From positions 1 through 62,687 of the forward strand of contig FONU01000021.1 of NCBI GenBank assembly GCA_900112995.1: 62,687 nucleotides of DNA. Reading direction: 5' to 3'. The DNA is from [Lactobacillus] rogosae (GTDB taxonomy: Bacteria; Bacillota; Clostridia; Lachnospirales; Lachnospiraceae). Position numbers and translations under genes: made by a program. A model generated the notes under the pieces. That model was not told the origin of the DNA. It ran no database searches and was given only the letters and a program-made list of their open reading frames with translations. Of the stretch, positions 36,214 through 44,111 are shown piece after piece. Within the stretch, counting starts at the first letter, position 1; every line of letters begins with the position of its first letter.

Positions 36214-36381
36214 TGTGGTATAAATACTTTGTGCATTAATTATAAAGAACCAAGAGCTCAGTTCTTAATATTTAGTATTAGTGCAACAAAGAGTTAAATT
36301 TAATTAAGAAGGGAGGAGGTATAGATAATATTTAGTTAGTAACCGAGTAACTAAAGATATTTGCCGAAAGGAGAAAATATT
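36214..36381 (+). promoter_or_regulatory. Long 5' leader with hairpins and an orphan Shine-Dalgarno
   Basis: About 165 nt lie between operator 2 and the start codon. They contain a GAAC/GTTC hairpin near 36248, an orphan GGGAGGAGGT (36311-36320) with no start codon after it, and a TTAGTTA/TAACTAA hairpin (36332-36354). The true SD is AAAGGAG at 36367-36373. The orphan SD could bind ribosomes to stabilise the mRNA, as described for other Gram-positive leaders; this is a guess. Confidence 0.5.
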
Positions 36382-36816
36382 ATGAATTTTATGAGAATAA
36401 AGAAAATAGGTAAAATGGCAACAGCGGCTATCATAGCATTTATTGCTGTTGTAGTATTTATTAATCCACAGAAAGCACAGGCATCACAGGGAGGTGCAGT
36501 AACGGTAACAGCTACTTCCAATTATGTACTTGACAATTCACATAGTGTGGATATTTCTATAACGGCTGATGTTGAATATGCATATGATGAGGGTTCTTAT
36601 GGCTGGGTTATAAATATAACTCCACGAGGATGGAGTGATTATGGTGATGTTATTATAGGTAATATGGATTACGTAGATGAATATGGATATACAACATCAA
36701 TGGCAACATATGTATTCCATTATACAGGTTATTTAGGAGATAGTGATTATGAGGGATATGTATATTTCAATTTTAGTGTTGATGAATGGGGGAATATTGA
36801 TTACTGGTTAGAATAA
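36382..36816 (+). CDS. Secreted acidic Tyr/Trp-rich protein of unknown function
   Basis: 144 aa. The signal peptide has core AAIIAFIAVVVFI and a probable cleavage after QAS. The mature part of about 110 residues has no Cys, is acidic, full of Tyr, Trp, Gly and Asp, and shows alternating beta-strand patterns. I do not recognise a family. It is the first gene behind operator 2, with a strong SD and a long leader, as expected of a highly made product. Followed by a lipoprotein and a two-gene ABC transporter, it could be a bacteriocin-like or surface protein. ATG 36382 is preferred to TTG 36361 because AAAGGAG lies between them. Confidence 0.75.
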   Translation: MNFMRIKKIGKMATAAIIAFIAVVVFINPQKAQASQGGAVTVTATSNYVLDNSHSVDISITADVEYAYDEGSYGWVINITPRGWSDYGDVIIGNMDYVDEYGYTTSMATYVFHYTGYLGDSDYEGYVYFNFSVDEWGNIDYWLE

Positions 36817-36859
36817 TAAAATATCTAAAATGTTGATTATGGAAAGGGGCGTATCGGCT

Positions 36860-38236
36860 ATGAAAAAGATATTATTAATTATGATGACAGTTACAACAGC
36901 ATTAGTTATGACAGCGTGTTCTGGAAAGACGAACAGTCAGACATCATCTGAGGATTATAAGTATTCCTCATATGTATATGATGACAATGCACCACAGTAT
37001 TATATGTCGGATAATGCAGCGGCATCAGAGACAGGATATTATTATATAGCCGGTGCGCCTGTTAATAATAATAGAAATTCGTATATATATTATTATGATA
37101 TGGTGAAAGATATGACCATACCATTATGTTCTAAGATGGACTGTGACCATAGGACAGAAGAGTGTGAGGCATATATGTCTAAGGATGCCTGTCTGGGAAA
37201 TAAGATATGGTATCATAACCAAAGATTATATATGATTGAGAGGACTACAGAAAAAGATATACTTGTTTCCTATGATAAGACAATGAGAGATAAGAAAGAA
37301 GAGAAGACGCTATCAATAAATGGGCTGTCAGTTAATAAAAATTATAACAGTGCCTGTTTAACTAATGGTAAATTATATTATGAAATATCTGGAGATAATC
37401 AGATATATCTGTGTGCAGTGCCTATAGATACAGATGGGCAGGCTTATATTGTAAAACAGTATGCGAGTGGGTATTATTATCACGAAGTGATTTCATTATA
37501 TCCAATAGAAGATAAGCTATATGTTAACTGGCTGAGTGGAATATCAGCTGATGAGTATAGATATTATACAGAGCAGATTGATGTGTCAACAGATGGAGTT
37601 GTTATTCAGTGTAATATGAATGAGAAGTATCCAGAAATAGCATCAACTATTATATATACAGAATGGTGTAGACAGTCGCGTTTTGATAGTGATGGAAATA
37701 TATATTTTGCCTGCGTAGGTGATAATAAATATATAGTAAGAAAGCTTAATATAAGTACAGGGGATATCAAAGATATATATTTGCAGGAAATGCAGCACGA
37801 AAAAGACTACATGTATGTGAGTTTGAAAAATTATGATGGTAAGTATTTATATATTTATAAAAATGTCAATGGAGAAGCACTTGATGAAAAGAGCATCGAA
37901 GAAAAATTAAAAAAATACGACAATAATATATATATATTAGATACAGATGGTAATGTAAAAGATACAGTAACATTGAATGGAACAGATGATACAGCAAGTG
38001 GAAATATTTCAGGTGAATTTTATGGAGGAGATGACAGATGTCTTCTTATTGTATTTAGCACATATGGTATAAAAGGTCTGGAGTTATCTGAAGAAAAAAC
38101 AGCTCTTAGGGCGGAACTTATAGAAGAAAGTAGAAAAAATAAAAAGGGAAGTCCAGTTGTCAGTGTTTCAGCCATTTTGGATAAATCTCAGATTGGCAGT
38201 GGTGCTATAACTTTGGAGCAGATTACACCTGAATAA
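36860..38236 (+). CDS. Lipoprotein with LCxKxDCxH motif, copy A
   Basis: 458 aa. The signal peptide ends in lipobox VMTAC. The mature chain has repeated YYY/IYYYD strand motifs that suggest a beta-propeller. A Cys/His cluster, LCSKMDCDHRTEEC followed by DACLG, could bind a metal or form disulfides. It is closely similar along its whole length to the product at 41690. The two also share the initiation region GTATCGGCTATGAAAAA, so they are duplicates. ATG 36860 is chosen by that match over ATG 36830. The role is unknown; location suggests a sensor or substrate-binding component of the ABC system. Confidence 0.82.
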   Translation: MKKILLIMMTVTTALVMTACSGKTNSQTSSEDYKYSSYVYDDNAPQYYMSDNAAASETGYYYIAGAPVNNNRNSYIYYYDMVKDMTIPLCSKMDCDHRTEECEAYMSKDACLGNKIWYHNQRLYMIERTTEKDILVSYDKTMRDKKEEKTLSINGLSVNKNYNSACLTNGKLYYEISGDNQIYLCAVPIDTDGQAYIVKQYASGYYYHEVISLYPIEDKLYVNWLSGISADEYRYYTEQIDVSTDGVVIQCNMNEKYPEIASTIIYTEWCRQSRFDSDGNIYFACVGDNKYIVRKLNISTGDIKDIYLQEMQHEKDYMYVSLKNYDGKYLYIYKNVNGEALDEKSIEEKLKKYDNNIYILDTDGNVKDTVTLNGTDDTASGNISGEFYGGDDRCLLIVFSTYGIKGLELSEEKTALRAELIEESRKNKKGSPVVSVSAILDKSQIGSGAITLEQITPE

Positions 38237-38258
38237 GTTATGGGTGAGGTGAAGGCGT

Positions 38259-40442
38259 ATGGAACTTGTAAGAATTGTAAGAAAAAGTCTACTTTGCATA
38301 GTGTGTCTGTTTATAGCAATGATATGTATAAGCCTTTATCAGATTAATTATAATCAGGATAGTAAAGTGTATAAGTATTACAAGGAGATTATCGCAGATT
38401 ATAATAATATTAAAAATGATAACGTAGCATTTACAGCAGAAAAACTTACTAAAACGTATGAACAATATAAGGAAGAAGACAGCGAATATATAGAGGAAGC
38501 TGCTGGACTGATTAAGGAAAAAGAAAAATATATCGAAAGTTATAATGCAGATAACCAGTCAAAGAATTATAACAGAATATTGCAGAGTACACTTTTTGGT
38601 AATGACAATAGTTTTTATATACTTAATGCGAATAAACAGATTAAGGATAAGGAAAATCGCCCATCTGTTGATGTAGAAATGGTTAATACAACGGCTGTTG
38701 AAAAGCTGGTAACCAACAGAACGATGCCTCTTTTGTATATAATTATATTCACAGTTATTATTATCTATTTTACAGAAGAAACAGATAATGGTGTATTGGT
38801 ACTTGTAAGAACAAGCAGGCGTGGGCGCATATTACTTCCGATAGTAAGATGTGGCATTATAATTATATATAATATTGTACTTTCATTTCTGTACAACGGA
38901 ATATTGTATGCTATATATGCTCGTGTATATGGAATTTCTGGCGGTGCATATATACAGAATTCCAAGTTGTTTAATATGTTTCCATATGCTATAAGCATTA
39001 ACCAGTTCTTTGTTCTATATTGTCTGGTATATGCACTGGCAATGTTTACTATAGGGTTATTTATATATTTTGTAATTAATCTTATAAGTAATTATAAAGT
39101 TGCTGTTACATTGGTTATAGTAATATTTTTGTGTGAATATCTGCTATATAATAAAATTCAGTATAATAGCCAGTTTAATGCTTTGAAGTACATAAACATA
39201 ATAAATATATTGTTTTCTGGAACATCTTATCTTGTGTATGAGAACTGGGGAACCAATGGCTTTATAGCAGATATAAGTACTACTACATTTGTTATGACTG
39301 CGGTTATATTCCTTATAGGTCTTGTTGGAAATATAGTTGTGTATTCATCAAAGCATACTATCAGAAAGAAGAATATTATTGATATTATGCTTGATAAAAT
39401 ACATATATTGATACAGAAACTGATGTATAAAATGTCGCTTCTTTTAATGGAAATATATAAGACGCTTATAATACAGAAGGGAATTCTGTTTATAATTGTA
39501 TTGGTGTATGTGCTTATGACATTTAAAATTCAACGAGGCGTGGATTACACTAATAACAATTATATGGTTAATAAATTCTATAAGGAATTTGATGGACGTG
39601 CGCCAGATGAAGATGTGGAAGCCTATATAACAGATTTAAGAGATGAGTTAGAAGAAGCAAAGCAGGATGAAGCTGCAATGTTATATAAAAAGGAGGAATT
39701 GTTAAAAGAGCAGCGTAACATAGATGCAATGCAGGCGGCAGTTGATTATGTCAATGAAATTAATGATAACAGGTCAGCATCAGCAGTTATAGTTAATCCA
39801 GCCAATTATAATGATATACTTGGAGAAAGAATGTATTCTAGTAATGAGAGCGTGAATTTTATAAGTATTATTATAGTTATATTATTATTTGCAGGGGACT
39901 ATGCTTTTGAAAGGCAGAATAAAATGACAGCCCATATACGTTCATCTAAAGGAAGAGTAAGGTTATGGAATAATAAAATGTTAAAGGTCTTCATAATAAC
40001 CACATTATTGTGGCTGATATCAACTATAATTAATGTACATAATATATCTGACCGTTATGTATATAACCAGCTTACACAAAGTATATGGTGTTTACAGATG
40101 TTTAAGGATTTTCCAGTTAATATAAGTATTCTGGCATATATTATCTGGTGTAGTGTATACAGGCTTATATGGATGCTTGTTGTTGCATTTACAGCTTATA
40201 TTATATCTTATAGATTTAGCTATAAAGTATCGTTAATGGTTTCATTTGTTATGTTAATACCACACGTTATATATATATTAGGTGTAAACTGGGCGCAAAA
40301 GTTTTCAATAGTTGTAGGTATGGATATTAACAGACTGTTTAATACATATGGCTATAACGTAAAAAGCATAATTCTGCTTATTGTAGTATTTGTAATAATG
40401 CTTGTGATAGCCTGTGCAACATATCGTAAAAATATAAAATAA
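38259..40442 (+). CDS. Tandem-fused ABC-2-like permease
   Basis: 727 aa membrane protein made of two similar halves. Each has one TM helix (about residues 9-29 and 405-425), an extracytoplasmic segment of about 110-130 residues rich in Glu, Lys and Asn, and then five to six TM helices. The second extracytoplasmic part (about 430-530) is a predicted coiled coil (EELEEAKQDEAAMLYKKEEL). This fits a fusion of two ABC-2 half-permeases serving the ATPase at 40517. I see no close named family. The TGAGGTGAAGG SD is strong. Confidence 0.8.
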   Translation: MELVRIVRKSLLCIVCLFIAMICISLYQINYNQDSKVYKYYKEIIADYNNIKNDNVAFTAEKLTKTYEQYKEEDSEYIEEAAGLIKEKEKYIESYNADNQSKNYNRILQSTLFGNDNSFYILNANKQIKDKENRPSVDVEMVNTTAVEKLVTNRTMPLLYIIIFTVIIIYFTEETDNGVLVLVRTSRRGRILLPIVRCGIIIIYNIVLSFLYNGILYAIYARVYGISGGAYIQNSKLFNMFPYAISINQFFVLYCLVYALAMFTIGLFIYFVINLISNYKVAVTLVIVIFLCEYLLYNKIQYNSQFNALKYINIINILFSGTSYLVYENWGTNGFIADISTTTFVMTAVIFLIGLVGNIVVYSSKHTIRKKNIIDIMLDKIHILIQKLMYKMSLLLMEIYKTLIIQKGILFIIVLVYVLMTFKIQRGVDYTNNNYMVNKFYKEFDGRAPDEDVEAYITDLRDELEEAKQDEAAMLYKKEELLKEQRNIDAMQAAVDYVNEINDNRSASAVIVNPANYNDILGERMYSSNESVNFISIIIVILLFAGDYAFERQNKMTAHIRSSKGRVRLWNNKMLKVFIITTLLWLISTIINVHNISDRYVYNQLTQSIWCLQMFKDFPVNISILAYIIWCSVYRLIWMLVVAFTAYIISYRFSYKVSLMVSFVMLIPHVIYILGVNWAQKFSIVVGMDINRLFNTYGYNVKSIILLIVVFVIMLVIACATYRKNIK

Positions 40443-40516
40443 TATTTTTAAATATTATATAGACAGAATATCCATTAAATAAAAGCTATTTGGTATGAGA
40501 AGTATGGAGGGTTATT

Positions 40517-41449
40517 ATGGAACTTAAGATTACAGATTTAAAGAAAACATATGGAAATGTCAAAGCTTTGAAAGGGATAAATTATACATTTACGCCGGGA
40601 GTATATGGAATACTTGGTGCTAACGGTGCAGGCAAAAGTACGATGATTAATCTGATAACAGATAATGTCAGCCGTGATAAGAATGGCGGAAGCATAATGT
40701 ATAGTGATGGTGAAGATAATACAGTATCTAAGGAGCTTGTTGATATATTAAAGCTTGGGGCAAAGTTTCGTGGGGTTGTAGGATATATGCCACAGCAACA
40801 GGGCTTTTATGAGGAGTTTTCGCCTAAGGCATTTCTTAAGTATATGGCAGAGATAAAAGGTGTTAAGAGTGTAAAGTCTGTTGATGAAGCTGGAAATGTG
40901 ACCATTAAAAAAGTTAATCAGCAGATAGATGAATTGCTTGAAGTGGTCAATCTTACATCAGTTGCGTATAAGAAGATAGGTGGTTTCTCTGGTGGTATGA
41001 AACAGCGTGTACTTCTTGCACAGGCATTGCTGGGTGACCCAAAGATACTTATACTTGATGAACCGACAGCAGGTCTTGACCCTAAGGAAAGAATAGGTAT
41101 CCGTAATTATATTGCTGAATTATCCAGAGATAAGATTATATTATTCGCAACTCACGTTGTAAGTGATATTGAGTGTATAGCGGATAAAGTGCTTTTGTTA
41201 AAGGATGGTGAGATAATTGCAACAGGAACACCTTCACAGCTTATAGAGAATATGCAGGGCAAGGTTGGTGAAGTTGTCTGCACTCTTTCAGATGTAGCTG
41301 ATTTGCAGGGAAAGTACCATATAGGAAATATCAGGCAGAGAAAGAACGGTATGGTATTAAGGCTTGTCGGAGATGAGCTTCCAGAGGAGGCTGTAAGGGT
41401 GGACAATGATATAGATTTAGAGGATGTATATCTTTATTATTTTGAATGA
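40517..41449 (+). CDS. ABC transporter ATPase of the BlaI-controlled operon
   Basis: 310 aa. Walker A GANGAGKST, Q-loop YMPQQQ, signature FSGGMKQR, Walker B ILILDEPTAGLDP and switch His in ATHVVSD. An extra segment of about 25 residues lies between Walker A and the Q-loop. It is the natural partner of the fused permease 74 bp upstream. The last 16 codons recur as a gene scrap at 43199-43249. The operon ends at a good terminator. Confidence 0.93.
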   Translation: MELKITDLKKTYGNVKALKGINYTFTPGVYGILGANGAGKSTMINLITDNVSRDKNGGSIMYSDGEDNTVSKELVDILKLGAKFRGVVGYMPQQQGFYEEFSPKAFLKYMAEIKGVKSVKSVDEAGNVTIKKVNQQIDELLEVVNLTSVAYKKIGGFSGGMKQRVLLAQALLGDPKILILDEPTAGLDPKERIGIRNYIAELSRDKIILFATHVVSDIECIADKVLLLKDGEIIATGTPSQLIENMQGKVGEVVCTLSDVADLQGKYHIGNIRQRKNGMVLRLVGDELPEEAVRVDNDIDLEDVYLYYFE

Positions 41450-41479
41450 TAAATAGAAAATATAATCAATAGTAATAAG

Positions 41480-41522
41480 CGTGGAAGAAGGTTGTATGAT
41501 TACAATTTTTTTCCACGTTTTT
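41480..41522 (+). terminator. Terminator of the fused-permease/ATPase operon
   Basis: CGTGGAA/TTCCACG outer stem with GGTTGTA/TACAATT inner helix, followed by a T-run. Confidence 0.85.
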
Positions 41523-41544
41523 ATATAAATAGGTGAGATGAGGT

Positions 41545-41578
41545 ACAATTCACGCCAAAAAATGACAGTTCACGCCAA
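41545..41578 (+). promoter_or_regulatory. Candidate LytTR regulator binding site
   Basis: Direct repeat ACAATTCACGCCAA (41545-41558) and ACAGTTCACGCCAA (41565-41578), one base different, 20 bp apart. The ACAxTTCA-G core and the two-turn spacing resemble ComE/AgrA-type sites. It is about 110 bp before the copy B lipoprotein and 1.8 kb before a LytTR gene. Confidence 0.6.
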
Positions 41579-41689
41579 TGGTATTGAAATGTTCGCTTGG
41601 ATAGATATACTGAAATTAGTAAGAACAGTATAAACATAATGTGACAGGTATTATATTGATTTAGCATATTAGAAAGAGGTGTATCGGCT

Positions 41690-43063
41690 ATGAAAAAAAT
41701 AATATTAATAATAATGGCAGTAGTTACAATGCTGGGAATATCTGCCTGTGGTGATAAGCAATCTAATCAATCAACAGTAACTGATGATTACAGGTATTCT
41801 TCATATACTTATGACGATAATGCACCGCAGTATTATATGGCGGGTTCCGCAGCTGCATCGGAGACTGGATATTATTACATAGACGGTGCACCAGTTATTA
41901 ATAATAGTAATATGTATATATATTATTATGATATGATTAAAGATATGACGATACCATTATGTTCTAAGGTTGATTGCGACCATAGAACAGATGAATGTGA
42001 GGCATATATATCACAGAATATCTGTGTAGGAAGCAAGATATGGTATCATAATGAAAGATTATATATGATTGAGAAAACTGAGGAAAAAGATATACTTGTT
42101 TCTTATGATAAGACGATGAGAGATAAGAAGGAAGAGAAGACCTTATCAATAAATGGATTGTCCGTTAATAAAAATAGTAAGAACGCCTGTATAACTAATG
42201 GTAAGCTGTATTATGAATTATCAGGAGATAATTCATTGTTTATATGTGCAGTTTCCTTGAATTCAGATGAACAGGCATATGTTGTTAAAGAGTATGTGAG
42301 TGAATATAATTATTATGAAAGAGTATCGTTATATCCAATAGAGGATAAGATATATGTGAATTGGTTAAGTGGAGTATCTGCCGATAAAAGCTTATATTAT
42401 ATAGAACAGATAGATATCTCTACAGACAAGGTGAGTAGACTGTGTGATATGAATGAAAAGTACCCTGAAATATCATCAACGATTATAAATTGGAATAGTG
42501 AAACGTATTTTGATAAGGATGGCAACTTATATTTTACTTGTGTTGATAAAGATAATTATATGGTTAAAAAGCTTAATATAAGTACAGGAGATATCAAAGA
42601 TTTGTATGTACAGGAATTACAGCACGAAAAAGACTATGGTTATGTACATTTAAAGAATTATGATGGAAACTATATCTATATATATAAGGGTGTTAATCTG
42701 ATGGCTTTGAGTGGAAAGCCTCTTGATGAGCAATTTAAAAAATATGATAATTATATTTATATATTAGATACTGATGGTAATATAAAGGATACAGTAATAT
42801 TAAATAATACGGATGAAAAGGTATCAGGAAATATTAGTGCTGAATTTTATGGAGGAGACGAGCGGTGTCTGCTGATAGGATTTTCCACACACGATATAAA
42901 AGGCTTGGAATTATCAGAAGAAGAACAAAATCTTAGAATAAAATTAGAAGACGAAGTATTTAAAAATAAAAAAGGTTTCGTGGATGTTAATGTTTCAGCG
43001 ATTTTGGATAAATCGCAGATTGGTAGTGGAAATATAACGCTGGAACCAGTTACACCAGAATAA
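41690..43063 (+). CDS. Lipoprotein with LCxKxDCxH motif, copy B
   Basis: 457 aa paralogue of the product at 36860, alike from signal peptide to the shared C-terminus (ILDKSQIGSG near the end). Lipobox ISAC. The Cys/His cluster is kept (LCSKVDCDHRTDEC, NICVG). It has its own terminator-separated unit with a putative LytTR site upstream, whereas copy A is behind a BlaI operator. The duplicates thus appear to be under different signals. Confidence 0.82.
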   Translation: MKKIILIIMAVVTMLGISACGDKQSNQSTVTDDYRYSSYTYDDNAPQYYMAGSAAASETGYYYIDGAPVINNSNMYIYYYDMIKDMTIPLCSKVDCDHRTDECEAYISQNICVGSKIWYHNERLYMIEKTEEKDILVSYDKTMRDKKEEKTLSINGLSVNKNSKNACITNGKLYYELSGDNSLFICAVSLNSDEQAYVVKEYVSEYNYYERVSLYPIEDKIYVNWLSGVSADKSLYYIEQIDISTDKVSRLCDMNEKYPEISSTIINWNSETYFDKDGNLYFTCVDKDNYMVKKLNISTGDIKDLYVQELQHEKDYGYVHLKNYDGNYIYIYKGVNLMALSGKPLDEQFKKYDNYIYILDTDGNIKDTVILNNTDEKVSGNISAEFYGGDERCLLIGFSTHDIKGLELSEEEQNLRIKLEDEVFKNKKGFVDVNVSAILDKSQIGSGNITLEPVTPE

Positions 43064-43198
43064 GTTATATAAAAGGGGAATATAGTATTATATTGAATAA
43101 TAGCAAAGAAATATAGTCAAAGGTAATCAACAAGTGCGGATGAAAGAATTTCTATGGAAGATTTTATGAATATAATGTGTAGATAATAGATAGAATAG

Positions 43199-43249
43199 GT
43201 AAATAACGATATAGATTTGGAATACGCATATCTTTATTATCTTGAATAA
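43199..43249 (+). pseudogene. Remnant of a second ABC ATPase gene (3' end)
   Basis: Translates as VNNDIDLEYAYLYYLE and a stop, against VDNDIDLEDVYLYYFE and a stop at the end of the ATPase gene (41399-41449). A stop codon (TAG) lies immediately upstream in frame. The rest of 43064-43336 holds no gene; it suggests the lipoprotein-permease-ATPase unit was duplicated and the second copy decayed. Confidence 0.75.
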
Positions 43250-43256
43250 TAATGAT

Positions 43257-43317
43257 AAAATATTACTGTTTGAAGCAATTCATATTGAGGGGTGATTGTT
43301 TTAAACAGTAATATTTT
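43257..43317 (+). terminator. Perfect 15-bp inverted repeat before the LytTR gene
   Basis: AAAATATTACTGTTT (43257-43271) and its exact complement (43303-43317) around a 31-nt loop, ending in a T-rich stretch 20 bp before the start codon. The loop holds a GAGGGGTGAT sequence. It may be a terminator or attenuator for the kinase/regulator operon. Confidence 0.6.
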
Positions 43318-43336
43318 TATATGGAGAGATAAGCAT

Positions 43337-44053
43337 ATGATAAGATTAGCAATATGTGATGACGATAATGAAAATATGAGTTATATGAAAGAAAAAATAA
43401 ATGAAGCATTTATTAAAAGTGGTTATAACGATGAGATAATATATAATCTTTTTAATACAGGAGAAGAACTTGTAAATGCTCATATTGCTAATGAATTAGA
43501 TATAGTATTTATGGACATTGAACTTGAAAATAAAAGTATTGGGTTTGATGTAGCAAGGATATTGTGCAGACAAAATAAAAACATTGCAATTATATATATG
43601 TCCAATCACGACCATTATGTCACTAAGAGTTTTGTATGCAGACCTTTGGGGTTTATAAGAAAAAAATATGCCAGTGAAGACCTTAAAATGGTTATGGATG
43701 AGATTAAATTATATCTTGGTGAAGAGTACAGAACAATAACATTTAACAACAATACTAAGAGAGTGGAATTAAATGCTAATGATATATATTCGGTTGAGGT
43801 ATTTAATCATCAGCTTCGTATTGTTCTTAAAAATAATAAGGATATTACAATTAGAGATCAGATGGTAAAGCATATAGAGGAACTTGAAGAGAATGGCTTT
43901 ATTCAGGTGAGAAGGGGAATAGTAGTAAATTCAAGGTATATAAAAAACATAAAAGAAGCGAATTTGATTATGGACAATGGAGAAATGTATCCTATTGGGA
44001 GGGAAAATGTTACTAAGGTAAAACAACAATGGCTTAATAAAAGATTATTGTAA
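43337..44053 (+). CDS. LytTR-family response regulator (AgrA/ComE type)
   Basis: 238 aa. The receiver domain starts with CDDDNENMSYM and has the acceptor Asp in IVFMDIELEN. The C-terminal LytTR domain covers about residues 132-236 (VEVFNHQLRIVLKN, FIQVRRGIVVNSRYI). It pairs with the GHKL kinase downstream. GGAGAG precedes ATG 43337; the frame is open from a TTG at 43292 within the inverted repeat, which I reject. The direct repeat at 41545-41578 is its likely target. Confidence 0.92.
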   Translation: MIRLAICDDDNENMSYMKEKINEAFIKSGYNDEIIYNLFNTGEELVNAHIANELDIVFMDIELENKSIGFDVARILCRQNKNIAIIYMSNHDHYVTKSFVCRPLGFIRKKYASEDLKMVMDEIKLYLGEEYRTITFNNNTKRVELNANDIYSVEVFNHQLRIVLKNNKDITIRDQMVKHIEELEENGFIQVRRGIVVNSRYIKNIKEANLIMDNGEMYPIGRENVTKVKQQWLNKRLL

Positions 44054-44111
44054 GGGATTATTACGATATTATGTAAAGTTATATGGAGCAAAGATATAGG
44101 AGTGAGAGAAT

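Noticed and set aside
36382-36816. Lactococcin-972-type bacteriocin
   Set aside because: The neighbourhood (secreted protein with a large permease and an ATPase) is reminiscent, but the mature sequence shows no resemblance I can see to that family.
43139-43168. Tiny ORF MKEFLWKIL as an autoinducing peptide for the AgrC-like kinase
   Set aside because: No SD, no processing gene nearby, and it lies in decayed sequence around the ATPase remnant.
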